Origin: GCA-2687515 sp002687515
Lineage (GTDB): Bacteria; Pseudomonadota; Alphaproteobacteria; Rhodospirillales; UBA2165
DNA length: 36,178 nt
Assembly: GCA_030745835.1 (NCBI GenBank)
Contig: JASLNU010000127.1
Span: 1 to 36,178 of the forward strand
Direction of reading: 5' to 3'
Made by a program: the position numbers and the translations under genes. Below the pieces are notes generated by a model. The model was not told where the DNA came from and did not search any database. It saw only the letters and a list, made by a program, of their open reading frames with translations. This document shows positions 25,245 through 32,739 of this stretch, in pieces (within the stretch, counting starts at the first letter, position 1; each line of letters starts with the position of its first letter).

Positions 25245-25276
25245 TGTAGTTATACCAACTGGTCGGTATAACTACA
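25245..25276. promoter_or_regulatory. TetR operator, 12-bp-arm palindrome
   Basis: TGTAGTTATACC (25245-25256) and GGTATAACTACA (25265-25276) are perfect reverse complements around the spacer AACTGGTC. The inner part, ACCAACTGGTCGGT, resembles the ACCGACCAGTTGGT-type sites of TetR regulators. It overlaps the predicted -10 and ends 15 bp before the methyltransferase start. Confidence 0.8.
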
Positions 25277-25291
25277 TCAATGGAGGACTTC

Positions 25292-26416
25292 ATGTCTGCT
25301 CTCGCTCAAGTAGCCGCCAGCCAGCCCAGCGAAGACGCCGGGGCGTTGCCGTTCGACGAAACCAAGGCCGCCGGCTTCGAGGAAAGAATGGTCGATACGC
25401 TCAACGGCGCGGCGTTGGCGCTGATGATATCCATCGGCCACCGCACCGGCTTGTTCGACGCCCTTGATCGGGTGCCGCCGGTGACCAGCGCCGAACTGGC
25501 CGCCCATGCCGGCCTGAATGAACGCTATGTCCGTGAATGGCTGGGCGCGCTGAGCGCCGCGCGGGTGGTGGAATTCGATGCCGCCAGCCGCCGCTACAGC
25601 CTGCCGGCCGAGCATGCCGCCTGCCTGACGCGCCGGGCGACGCCGGGTAATCTCGCGGTTTTTGCCCAATATGTGCCGGTCCTGGGCGGCGTCGAAGACG
25701 ATATCGTCCATTGTTTCGAACATGGCGGCGGCGTCCCCTATGACCGCTATCCCAGATTCCACGAGGTGATGGCCGAAGACAGCGGACAAACCGTGCTGCC
25801 GGCCCTGTTCGATCATATCCTGCCGCTGGCGGGCGGCATCGAGGCGCGGCTCGAAGCCGGAATTCGCGTCCTCGATGTCGGCTGCGGGCGCGGCCGGGCG
25901 TTGATGATGATGGCGGAGCGATATCCGAACAGCACATTCGTCGGATACGACCTGTCGGGCGATGCCGTGAACTGGGCCAATGCCGAGGCCCGCCGGCAGG
26001 GGCTATCCAACCTCCATTTCGAGGCGCGTGACCTTTCCAACTTTGATCGGGACGCCGAACCGGCCTCGTTCGAATTCGTCACCACCTTCGATGCCATCCA
26101 CGACCAGGCCGATCCGCTCGCCGTCCTCAAGGGCATCCGCCGCACGCTGACCGACGACGGCGTCTACCTGGCCCAGGACATTAATGGGTCCAGCCATGTG
26201 CATCACAATCTGGACCATCCCATCGGTACCCTTCTCTATACCATCTCTTGCCTGCACTGCATGACCGTCTCGCTGGCCCAGGACGGCGCCGGTTTGGGCG
26301 CCATGTGGGGCCGTGAAAAAGCGCGGGAGTTGTTTGCCGAGGCCGGTTTCGCCAATACCGAAGTGAACGAATTGGCTCACGATATCCAGAATTGTTACTA
26401 CCTCTGCCGGCCGTGA
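25292..26416 (+). CDS. SAM-dependent methyltransferase with winged-helix domain (Rv2258c-like)
   Basis: It has 374 residues. An N-terminal winged-helix-like dimerisation domain covers about 30-110 (GLFDALDRVPPVTSAELAAHAG, ERYVREWLGAL). The class I methyltransferase domain follows, with the SAM loop VLDVGCGRGR at 193-202, the acidic end VGYDLSG, and VTTFDAIHDQADP. The architecture matches the Rv2258c group, whose substrates are mostly unknown small molecules. ATG 25292 is chosen because GGAGG precedes it by five bases; ATG 25280 contains that ribosome site and is less likely. Expression should be under the divergent TetR regulator. selD follows 159 bp later on the same strand. Confidence 0.9.
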   Translation: MSALAQVAASQPSEDAGALPFDETKAAGFEERMVDTLNGAALALMISIGHRTGLFDALDRVPPVTSAELAAHAGLNERYVREWLGALSAARVVEFDAASRRYSLPAEHAACLTRRATPGNLAVFAQYVPVLGGVEDDIVHCFEHGGGVPYDRYPRFHEVMAEDSGQTVLPALFDHILPLAGGIEARLEAGIRVLDVGCGRGRALMMMAERYPNSTFVGYDLSGDAVNWANAEARRQGLSNLHFEARDLSNFDRDAEPASFEFVTTFDAIHDQADPLAVLKGIRRTLTDDGVYLAQDINGSSHVHHNLDHPIGTLLYTISCLHCMTVSLAQDGAGLGAMWGREKARELFAEAGFANTEVNELAHDIQNCYYLCRP

Positions 26417-26575
26417 CGGAAGGCCGCGATAAAATGTTCCCCGGCATGAACCTCCAGGTGTCTAAGGGATGCCTCCGGGGCTGTCTGGACAATTTCGCAA
26501 TTATTTGATTGGGTATCGGCCGCCGGGTGCCCTATAAGGGTGCCCGGTTGTTGTAGTTGAATCCGGAAGGGAATC
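26417..26575 (+). other. Structured spacer upstream of selD
   Basis: There is no open gene. A first possible fold pairs CCCCGG (from about 26439) with CCGGGG (to about 26481), continued by CAT/ATG with a three-base bulge. A second hairpin, at 26523-26547, is listed separately. I tested it for tRNA-Sec and found no acceptor or T arm. It is either terminator plus spacer of the methyltransferase transcript or a leader of selD. Confidence 0.4.
26523..26547 (+). terminator. Terminator-like hairpin between methyltransferase and selD
   Basis: CCGGGTGCCCT, loop ATA, AGGGTGCCCGG makes an 11-bp stem with two G-U pairs, followed by the T-rich TTGTTGTAGTT. The T-run is interrupted, so termination may be partial. 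It ends 28 bp before the selD ATG and could be an attenuator. Confidence 0.6.
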
Positions 26576-27625
26576 ATGGACAAGCAGGTCGTAAGGCTGA
26601 CCCAGCTCTCCCACGGGGGCGGTTGAGGCTGTAAAATAGCACCGTCGGTGCTTGAGAAAATGCTATCCGAACTGCCGCCCCAGGCGCGCTTCCCCAACCT
26701 TTTGGTGGGCGTCGAGACGGGCGACGATTCGGCTGTCTACAAGATCAACGACGACCAGGCGGTGGTCGCGACGACCGATTTTTTCATGCCGATTGTCGAT
26801 GATCCCTATGATTTCGGGCGCATCGCGGCGGCCAATGCATTGTCCGATATCTACGCCACCGGCGGCACGCCGATCCTGGCGCTGGCCATCGCCGGTTTCC
26901 CGGCCAACGAAATGCCGCCCGAAATGGTGACCGAAATATTCGCCGGCGGTGCCGATCTCTGCGCCGAAGCCAACGTGCCGGTGGCCGGCGGGCATACCAT
27001 CGACAGCCCGGAACCGATCTATGGCCTGGCGGTAACCGGCCTGGTTCATCCCGATCGGATCAAGCGCAATTGCGACGGCCAGGCCGGCGATGTTCTGATC
27101 CTCGGCAAGGGGCTCGGGGTCGGCATCCTGGGCGCCGCGCTCAATAAGGACGAATTGGATGCCAACGGTTACGAGGTGATGGTCGAAAGCGCCGTCAAGC
27201 TGAACTCGGTGGGTGCCGACATCGCCCAATTAGACGGCGTCAACGCCCTCACCGACGTCACCGGCTTCGGCCTCTGCGGCCATCTGATGGAGGTTTGCAA
27301 GGGCTCCGGCCTCGCCGGCACGCTTTATTGGGATAAGCTGCCATTCCTGGAAAGCGCGGTGGATTATGCGCAAAAGGGCTATAACACCGGCGCCGCCAAC
27401 CGCAATTGGGCCAGCTTCGGCGACCATATCACCACCTTCGACGGCATCGCCGACTGGCACAGGAACCTGTTGATGGATCCGCAAACCTCGGGCGGGCTGC
27501 TGGTCACTTGCGAAGCCGGCGCGGCCGATGCGGTTTTGGACCTCTTCCAAAGCCAAGGCTACGGCTATGCCACGGTGATCGGCGAATTGACCGAGGGCGA
27601 TCCCCACGTAACCGTCGAGGGCTGA
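26576..27625 (+). CDS. selD: Selenide, water dikinase (selenophosphate synthetase), selenocysteine-containing
   Basis: Makes selenophosphate from selenide and ATP, the selenium donor for selenocysteine and 2-selenouridine. From ATG 26576 (GGAAGGG upstream) the protein has 349 residues. Codon 17 is TGA (26624-26626) in RLTQLSHGGG-Sec-GCK, exactly where E. coli SelD has its catalytic Cys17; Cys19 and Lys20 follow. The rest is standard: STRAT-like TTDFFMPIVDDPYDFGRIAAANALSD in pieces, VAGGHTID, LTDVTGFGLCGHLMEV and LMDPQTSGGLL. Reading through the UGA needs SelB and tRNA-Sec, not in this window. Starting at 26648 instead loses the active site. Confidence 0.95.
26624..26652 (+). promoter_or_regulatory. 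Sec codon and SECIS-like hairpin in selD
   Basis: After the TGA at 26624-26626, AGCACC (26638-26643), loop GTC, GGTGCT (26647-26652) forms a perfect 6-bp stem. The loop starts 17 bases after the TGA and its first base is G, both within what is known of bacterial SECIS elements, which bind SelB. Confidence 0.8.
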
Positions 27626-27695
27626 TTAGCGCCATCCAGTCGATTTTTCCGGCCCCGCAATGTTAGTATCCCCAATTTCGTGGGGGATCGACCGC

Positions 27696-29141
27696 ATGTC
27701 GGCAACGCTTTCCTGGCACCGTTTGAGTAACCGGGGCATTGCTCCTTTGTTGGCGGCATCGGTGATTATCGCGTTTCCACTCGGTGACGCCGAAGCGCAG
27801 CCCCGGCGCGGCGGCCCGCCGCCCGAGGCTTTCAAGGCCTGCGCCGGGCTCAAAGCCAACGATGCCTGCACCATCCGGGCGCCGCACGGCCGCATCCAGG
27901 GCCAATGTATCTCCAGGGGCGATCGGCCATTTTGCGTGCCCCAGAGCGGACCACGGGGCGGGCCAAGGGGAGGACCGGGGAGAGAACCGGGTGGCGCCGC
28001 CGGAAATTGCCCCCAAAGAGGCCAAGGCGGTGGTGGATCACGTTTCGGCTATACCGAGGGCGCGCCGTTTGCCGGCGCCCGACCGGTACAGGGCCGATTG
28101 ACAGACACCGGCCAGGGCACCTGCTTCGACGAACGCGGCGTCATCGAATGCCCCGGCCCCGGCCAGGCCTTTTACGGCCAGGACGCTCACTATCGGGGGC
28201 GGCCCTTCGACTTCATCGATAACCGCGACGGCACGGTGACCGACCGCAACACCGGGCTGATCTGGCAAAAGGCCCATAACACCGAACGCAAAACCTTCAA
28301 CTCCGCCGCCTGGGCCTGTTCCAGGCTCGATCTCGGCGGCCACAAGGATTGGCGGCTGCCGAACATCAAGGAGCAATTTTCGATCGCCGATTTTCGCGGC
28401 TCGCAAGGCCGCCGCTTTTTCATCGATGCCAAGGCGTTCGATATCGAACTGCCCGACCAAAGCATCCTTCGCGGCGACCGTTTCGCCGCCACCCACCGCG
28501 TCGAAATGATGGGCCAGACCTGGTCGAGCACCATTTACAAGGGTTCCCATTGGGACCGCGATAACGTCGAAGCCGCCTTTTTCTTCAACTATTTCGACGG
28601 CCATATCAAACAGGCGCCGACTGAGGGGCGAAATTCGCTGTTCTACCGCTGCGTCCGGGGGGCAACCTGGGGCGCCAATAAATTCAAGGACAACGGCGAC
28701 GGCACGGTCAGCGACGCGGCTTCCGGCCTGATCTGGCAGCGCGCCGACGACGGCAAGGCGCGCGATTGGAAAGCATCGCTCGCCTATTGCGAGGGGTTGA
28801 AGCTGGCCGGACAGGGCGATTGGCGGCTGCCCAACGTCAAGGAGCTACAGCACATCGTCGATTATTCCCGCCACGACCCGGCCATCGATCCCGAATATTT
28901 CAAGCAAACCGATGCCAAGGGCTGGTTTTGGTCGTCGACCACCCATGGCGACAATATCCGCATGGCATCCTACGTCTGCTTCGGCAAATGCGTCTCGGTG
29001 GACGGCGTCGACGTGCACGGCGCCGGCGCCCAGCGCGCCGATCCGAAAACCGGCGATCCCAAGAATTTCGGCTCCCTCGGCGGCCAGCGCGACCAAGTGC
29101 GCATCAAAAATTACGCCCGCTGCGTCCGCGATGACGGGTAA
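27696..29141 (+). CDS. Secreted protein with two DUF1566 (Lcl C-terminal) domains
   Basis: It has 481 residues. A signal peptide covers about 1-34 (APLLAASVIIAFPLGDAEA). A Pro/Gly/Arg-rich, Cys-containing linker runs to about 150. Two DUF1566 repeats follow: DNRDGTVTDRNTGLIWQKA with WRLPNIKE, and DNGDGTVSDAASGLIWQRA with WRLPNVKEL. The repeated D-x-D-G-T-V-x-D looks calcium-binding-like, and the fold is related to C-type-lectin/formylglycine-type domains. It is presumed to be on the cell surface, with function unknown. ATG 27696 has GGGGGA at good spacing and exposes the signal peptide; ATG 27660 is an alternative. It is 70 bp after selD and may be a separate unit. Confidence 0.85.
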   Translation: MSATLSWHRLSNRGIAPLLAASVIIAFPLGDAEAQPRRGGPPPEAFKACAGLKANDACTIRAPHGRIQGQCISRGDRPFCVPQSGPRGGPRGGPGREPGGAAGNCPQRGQGGGGSRFGYTEGAPFAGARPVQGRLTDTGQGTCFDERGVIECPGPGQAFYGQDAHYRGRPFDFIDNRDGTVTDRNTGLIWQKAHNTERKTFNSAAWACSRLDLGGHKDWRLPNIKEQFSIADFRGSQGRRFFIDAKAFDIELPDQSILRGDRFAATHRVEMMGQTWSSTIYKGSHWDRDNVEAAFFFNYFDGHIKQAPTEGRNSLFYRCVRGATWGANKFKDNGDGTVSDAASGLIWQRADDGKARDWKASLAYCEGLKLAGQGDWRLPNVKELQHIVDYSRHDPAIDPEYFKQTDAKGWFWSSTTHGDNIRMASYVCFGKCVSVDGVDVHGAGAQRADPKTGDPKNFGSLGGQRDQVRIKNYARCVRDDG

Positions 29142-29227
29142 ACGATGCAGCCCGGCTGGGGATGGCCGGGTCGGCCAGCCGGGCGTGAGACGGGCTCGGG
29201 CATAACAGATGCGCTGTAAGCCTTCGG

Positions 29228-29307
29228 CTCCCCCCACCCTGGCCCGACCTGGGGGGAGGGGACACCAGGTTTGAGCCTGGAGGGCACTTCGAAGGATAAA
29301 TTCGAAG
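29228..29307. repeat. Three consecutive hairpins between convergent genes
   Basis: CTCCCCCCA (29228-29236) pairs with TGGGGGGAG (29250-29258), CCAGG (29265-29269) with CCTGG (29276-29280), and CTTCGAA (29287-29293) with TTCGAAG (29301-29307). The first resembles the CCCTCCCC-type dispersed palindromes common in alphaproteobacteria. There are no T-runs of terminator length. It separates the DUF1566 gene from the Fe-S scaffold gene. Confidence 0.7.
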
Positions 29308-29316
29308 CTCGGCATA

Positions 29317-29751
29317 TCAGTGCGCGGCGGCCCTGATTTCGGCGAACCCCTTCAACACCGCATCGAAGGGCAGCAGGATGGCGCCGTGGCGCGGTTTCGC
29401 GTCCTTGGCCGGGGCCAGCGCCGCCAGCGCCGCCCAATCGCCGTCCGGCGGCGACCCGCCGTCCTTGAGCATGGCCTCCATCTCTTCCCGAACGCGCGCG
29501 ATTTCGGCCTCGTCCCTGCCGATCACTTGCGCCGCCATCACCGAGGCGCAAGCCTGCCCAAGGGCGCAGGCCTTGATTTCGTGCGCATAGTCGGTGACGC
29601 GGCCGTCCTCGATACAAAGCTGGACTTTAATGGTCGAGCCGCAGAGCGGGCTGCGCAGCGCCACTTCCGCATCGGCGCTTGCCAGCGGCTCGATGCGCGT
29701 GATGTGGGCGGCCAGGCGCAAAACATCGATGTTATAGATATCGTCGATCAT
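29317..29751 (-). CDS. NifU/IscU-like iron-sulfur cluster assembly scaffold
   Basis: It has 144 residues. The IscU-like fold is shown by SPLCGSTIKVQL with Cys37 and EIKACALGQACASVMAA with Cys62 and Cys68. The third classical cluster Cys near the C-terminus is missing; the matching region is KPRHGAILLPFDAVLKGF. This is the alphaproteobacterial subfamily form. It presumably helps build or carry Fe-S clusters, but the role is less certain than for IscU. ATG 29751 (MIDDIYN) is preferred over a TTG three codons upstream. It diverges from queA across about 95 bp. Confidence 0.88.
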   Translation of the reverse strand: MIDDIYNIDVLRLAAHITRIEPLASADAEVALRSPLCGSTIKVQLCIEDGRVTDYAHEIKACALGQACASVMAAQVIGRDEAEIARVREEMEAMLKDGGSPPDGDWAALAALAPAKDAKPRHGAILLPFDAVLKGFAEIRAAAH

Positions 29752-29845
29752 TGCGCCCAATCATAGACGCGCGCGCGCCGCTTGGGTAGCCGGTCGTCAG
29801 CGGAGATTGTTCTCGGGCACCGCTTCCGATACGGTCGCGCCCGTC

Positions 29846-30877
29846 ATGCGCGTCGATGAATTTGACTTCGATCTGCCTCGCGAATTGATCGCCCAGCATC
29901 CGGCGCGGCCGAGGGACGCGGCGCGGCTCCTGCATGTGGGCGCCGGGCTAAGCGACCTTGGCATCAGTGACTTGCCGGGGCTGCTCGATGCAGGCGACAT
30001 GCTGGTGTTCAACGACACGCGGGTTATTCCGTCGCGCCTATCGGGGCGGCGCGGCGATGCCGCCGTCGAGGTGACGCTACATAAAGAAACCACGGACGGC
30101 TGGTGGGCCTTCGCCCGGCCCGCCAGGCGCCTCGGCCCCGGCGACGAGATCAGCTTCGCGCCAGGCTTCAGCGCGCGGCTTGCCGAAAAAAGAGACGGCG
30201 GCGAGGTGCGGCTGCAATTCGGGCTCGATGGCCCGGCGTTGATGGGCAAATTGGCCGAACATGGCATCATGCCGCTGCCGCCTTACATCAAGCGGCCAAA
30301 AGGCGGCGCCGCTGAAGACCGCGCCGATTACCAGACCCTGTTCGCGGCGCGCGACGGCGCCGGCGCGGCGCCGACGGCGGGCCTGCATTTCACGCCGGCG
30401 CTGATCGATGCGCTGGCGGCGCGCGCTATCGGCCAGGCTATCGTAACCTTGCATGTGGGCGCCGGGACCTTCCTGCCGGTCAAGGCGGACGATACCGAGG
30501 ATCATGTCATGCACGCCGAATGGGGAGAGATCGGCGATGATACGGCGGCGGCCATCAACCAGGCGAAGAGGGCCGGCGGGCGCATCGTCGCCGTCGGCTC
30601 GACCGCGCTGCGGCTCTTGGAAGCGGCGGCGGACGCGGGCGGCGTTCTCGAGCCCTTTACCGGCGAGACCGATATCTTTATGACCCCCGGATACCGCTTC
30701 AGGATCGCCGACGCCATGCTCACCAATTTCCATCTGCCGCGCTCGACCTTGTTTATGCTGGTCGCCGCCTTCGCCGGGCTTGAGCGCATGCGCGCCGCCT
30801 ACGTCCACGCCATATCGATGCGCTACCGCTTCTTTTCCTACGGCGATGCCTGCTTCCTGGAACGGAACGACGGATGA
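29846..30877 (+). CDS. queA: S-adenosylmethionine:tRNA ribosyltransferase-isomerase
   Basis: Transfers and isomerises the ribosyl group of SAM onto preQ1 at tRNA position 34, giving epoxyqueuosine. It has 343 residues, normal length. Motifs include MRVDEFDFDLPRELIAQHPA, FNDTRVIPSRL, GAAPTAGLHFT, VTLHVGAGTFLPVK, HAEWGEI and NFHLPRSTLFMLVAAFAG. ATG 29846 is chosen by homology to this conserved N-terminus; an upstream TTG (29807) is unlikely. Its stop overlaps the tgt start in ATGA (30874-30877). No queG or queH is in the window. Confidence 0.97.
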   Translation: MRVDEFDFDLPRELIAQHPARPRDAARLLHVGAGLSDLGISDLPGLLDAGDMLVFNDTRVIPSRLSGRRGDAAVEVTLHKETTDGWWAFARPARRLGPGDEISFAPGFSARLAEKRDGGEVRLQFGLDGPALMGKLAEHGIMPLPPYIKRPKGGAAEDRADYQTLFAARDGAGAAPTAGLHFTPALIDALAARAIGQAIVTLHVGAGTFLPVKADDTEDHVMHAEWGEIGDDTAAAINQAKRAGGRIVAVGSTALRLLEAAADAGGVLEPFTGETDIFMTPGYRFRIADAMLTNFHLPRSTLFMLVAAFAGLERMRAAYVHAISMRYRFFSYGDACFLERNDG

Positions 30878-32025
30878 CCGATTTCGGCATCGAAATTCTT
30901 GCGGGTGACGGCGCCGCCCGCCGCGGTCGTATCACATGCGCCCACGGCACGGTGGAAACGCCGGCCTTCATGCCGGTCGGCACGGCGGGCACGGTGAAGG
31001 CGATGACCGCCAGCGCGGTCGCATCCACCGGCGCCGAAATGGTGCTCGGCAATACCTATCATCTGATGTTGCGCCCCGGCGCCGAACGTATCGAACGGCT
31101 CGGCGGATTGCACAAATTCATGAATTGGCAAGGGCCGATCCTGACCGATTCCGGCGGCTTCCAGGTGATGTCGCTGGCCAAGCTCAGGAACATGACCGAG
31201 GCGGGCGTAACCTTCCAATCCCATATCGACGGCGCCCGCCATGAGCTGACACCGGAAAGCTCGGTCGAGATACAGCGCCTGCTGGGTGCCGACGTGAGCA
31301 TGGTGCTCGACGAATGCCCGGCCATGAGCGATGACAAGGACGCCATCGCCAAATCGATGGCGCTGACCCACCGCTGGGCCGAACGCTCGCGCGGCGCCTT
31401 TGCCGAGCGCCCGGGCCATGGCCTGTTCGGCATCCTCCAGGGCGGCGTTTTCGACGATCTCCGCCAGCAATCGGCGGCGGCGCTGATGCAAATCGGCTTC
31501 GACGGCTACGCCGTCGGCGGCTTGGCCATCGGCGAGGGCCAGGAGGTGATGTTCCGGGTCCTGGACGGCGCCTTGCCGCATTTGCCGTCTGATAAACCCC
31601 GCTACCTGATGGGGGCCGGCACGCCGGCCGATTTGGTCGGCGCCGTGGCGCGCGGCATCGATATCTTCGATTGCGTCATGCCGACCCGCTCGGGCCGCAC
31701 CGGCAAGGGTTTTACCAGGCGCGGCGAGATCAATATCCGCAACGCCCGCCACGCCGATGATGCGCGCCCCATCGACGCGGCTTGCGCCTGCCCCGCCTGC
31801 GACGGCCACAGCCGCGCCTACCTGCACCACCTGTTCAAGGCCGACGAGATTCTTGGGCCGATGCTGCTGACCTGGCACAATCTGCAATACTATCAGGATT
31901 TGATGCAGGGCCTCCGCGGCGCCATCGAAGCCGGGGAACTAACCGCATTCGAGGATCAGTTCCATGGTGAGATGGCGCGCGGCGATATCGAACCGGTTGA
32001 AGGGGTTGGAAAGGGACGAACATGA
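30874..32025 (+). CDS. tgt: tRNA-guanine transglycosylase
   Basis: Swaps guanine 34 for preQ1 in tRNAs with GUN anticodons (Asp, Asn, His, Tyr), the step before QueA. It has 383 residues. Catalytic residues are visible: Asp92 in LTDSGGFQV and the nucleophile Asp266 in DIFDCVMPTRSGR. The zinc site CACPACDGHSRAYLHHL lies near the C-terminus, with the bacterial LGNTYHL and GGLAIGEG motifs between. It is coupled to queA and the pirin gene by four-base overlaps, so the three form one operon. Confidence 0.98.
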   Translation: MTDFGIEILAGDGAARRGRITCAHGTVETPAFMPVGTAGTVKAMTASAVASTGAEMVLGNTYHLMLRPGAERIERLGGLHKFMNWQGPILTDSGGFQVMSLAKLRNMTEAGVTFQSHIDGARHELTPESSVEIQRLLGADVSMVLDECPAMSDDKDAIAKSMALTHRWAERSRGAFAERPGHGLFGILQGGVFDDLRQQSAAALMQIGFDGYAVGGLAIGEGQEVMFRVLDGALPHLPSDKPRYLMGAGTPADLVGAVARGIDIFDCVMPTRSGRTGKGFTRRGEINIRNARHADDARPIDAACACPACDGHSRAYLHHLFKADEILGPMLLTWHNLQYYQDLMQGLRGAIEAGELTAFEDQFHGEMARGDIEPVEGVGKGRT

Positions 32026-32720
32026 TCGAGATACGCAAAAGCGGGGACCGCGGCGCCGCCAAGCTGGACTGGCTCGACAGCAAGCACACATTTTCCTTCG
32101 CCGATTACCATGATCCGGCGCATATGGGCTTCGGCGCCTTGCGCGTCATCAACGAGGACCGCATCGTTGCCGGCGGCGGTTTTCCCACCCATGCGCACCG
32201 GGATATGGAAATCATCTCCTATATCCTGGCCGGCGAGCTGGAGCATAATGACAGCATGGGCAACGGTTCGATCATCCGGCGCGGCGAGATTCAGAAAATG
32301 AGCGCCGGCACCGGCATCACCCATTCCGAGTTCAATCCCAGCGCAGATATCGGCAACCATTTTTTCCAGATCTGGATCATTCCCGAGGCCGAGGGACTTG
32401 GGCCTTCCTACGAGCAGCGCCAGGTGCCGCCGCCGGGCGCCGGCGGCGCGCTCACCCGCATCGGCTCGCCGGGCGGCGCCGGCGGCGGTGTCAGCATCCA
32501 TCAGGACGTGGATTTATTCGTGCTTCGCCTGGGTGCCGGCGCCGGGGAAAAATACGTCCCGGCGCCGGGCCGCCGGGTCTGGGTGCAGGTGGCGTCGGGC
32601 GAGTTATCGGTCAACGATGAAACCTTGTTGGCGGGCGACGCGGCGGCGGTGCAAGAGGAACCGGCCATCTTGTTCGAGGCCAAATCCGATACCGAGGCGC
32701 TATTGTTCGATCTAGCCTGA
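32022..32720 (+). CDS. Pirin-family cupin protein (YhaK-like)
   Basis: A bicupin metalloprotein of 232 residues. The metal ligands His57, His59, His101 and Glu103 sit in GFPTHAHRDMEI and GTGITHSEFN, the same numbers as in E. coli YhaK, which has quercetinase activity in vitro. Pirins may act as redox or iron sensors or as dioxygenases. The link to queA-tgt is a shared transcript through the ATGA overlap at 32022-32025; no role in queuosine is known to me. It is convergent with the hydrolase gene, 19 bp away. Confidence 0.94.
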   Translation: MIEIRKSGDRGAAKLDWLDSKHTFSFADYHDPAHMGFGALRVINEDRIVAGGGFPTHAHRDMEIISYILAGELEHNDSMGNGSIIRRGEIQKMSAGTGITHSEFNPSADIGNHFFQIWIIPEAEGLGPSYEQRQVPPPGAGGALTRIGSPGGAGGGVSIHQDVDLFVLRLGAGAGEKYVPAPGRRVWVQVASGELSVNDETLLAGDAAAVQEEPAILFEAKSDTEALLFDLA

Positions 32721-32739
32721 GCGCCGGGCCGGGACGCGG

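Noticed and set aside
26417..26520. Possible tRNA-Sec or other tRNA next to selD
   Set aside because: No acceptor stem, T arm or anticodon arm with TCA could be formed.
26648..27625. A shorter selD starting after the TGA
   Set aside because: It lacks the HGGG-x-GCK active-site motif that every SelD needs, and a better start with a ribosome site exists at 26576.
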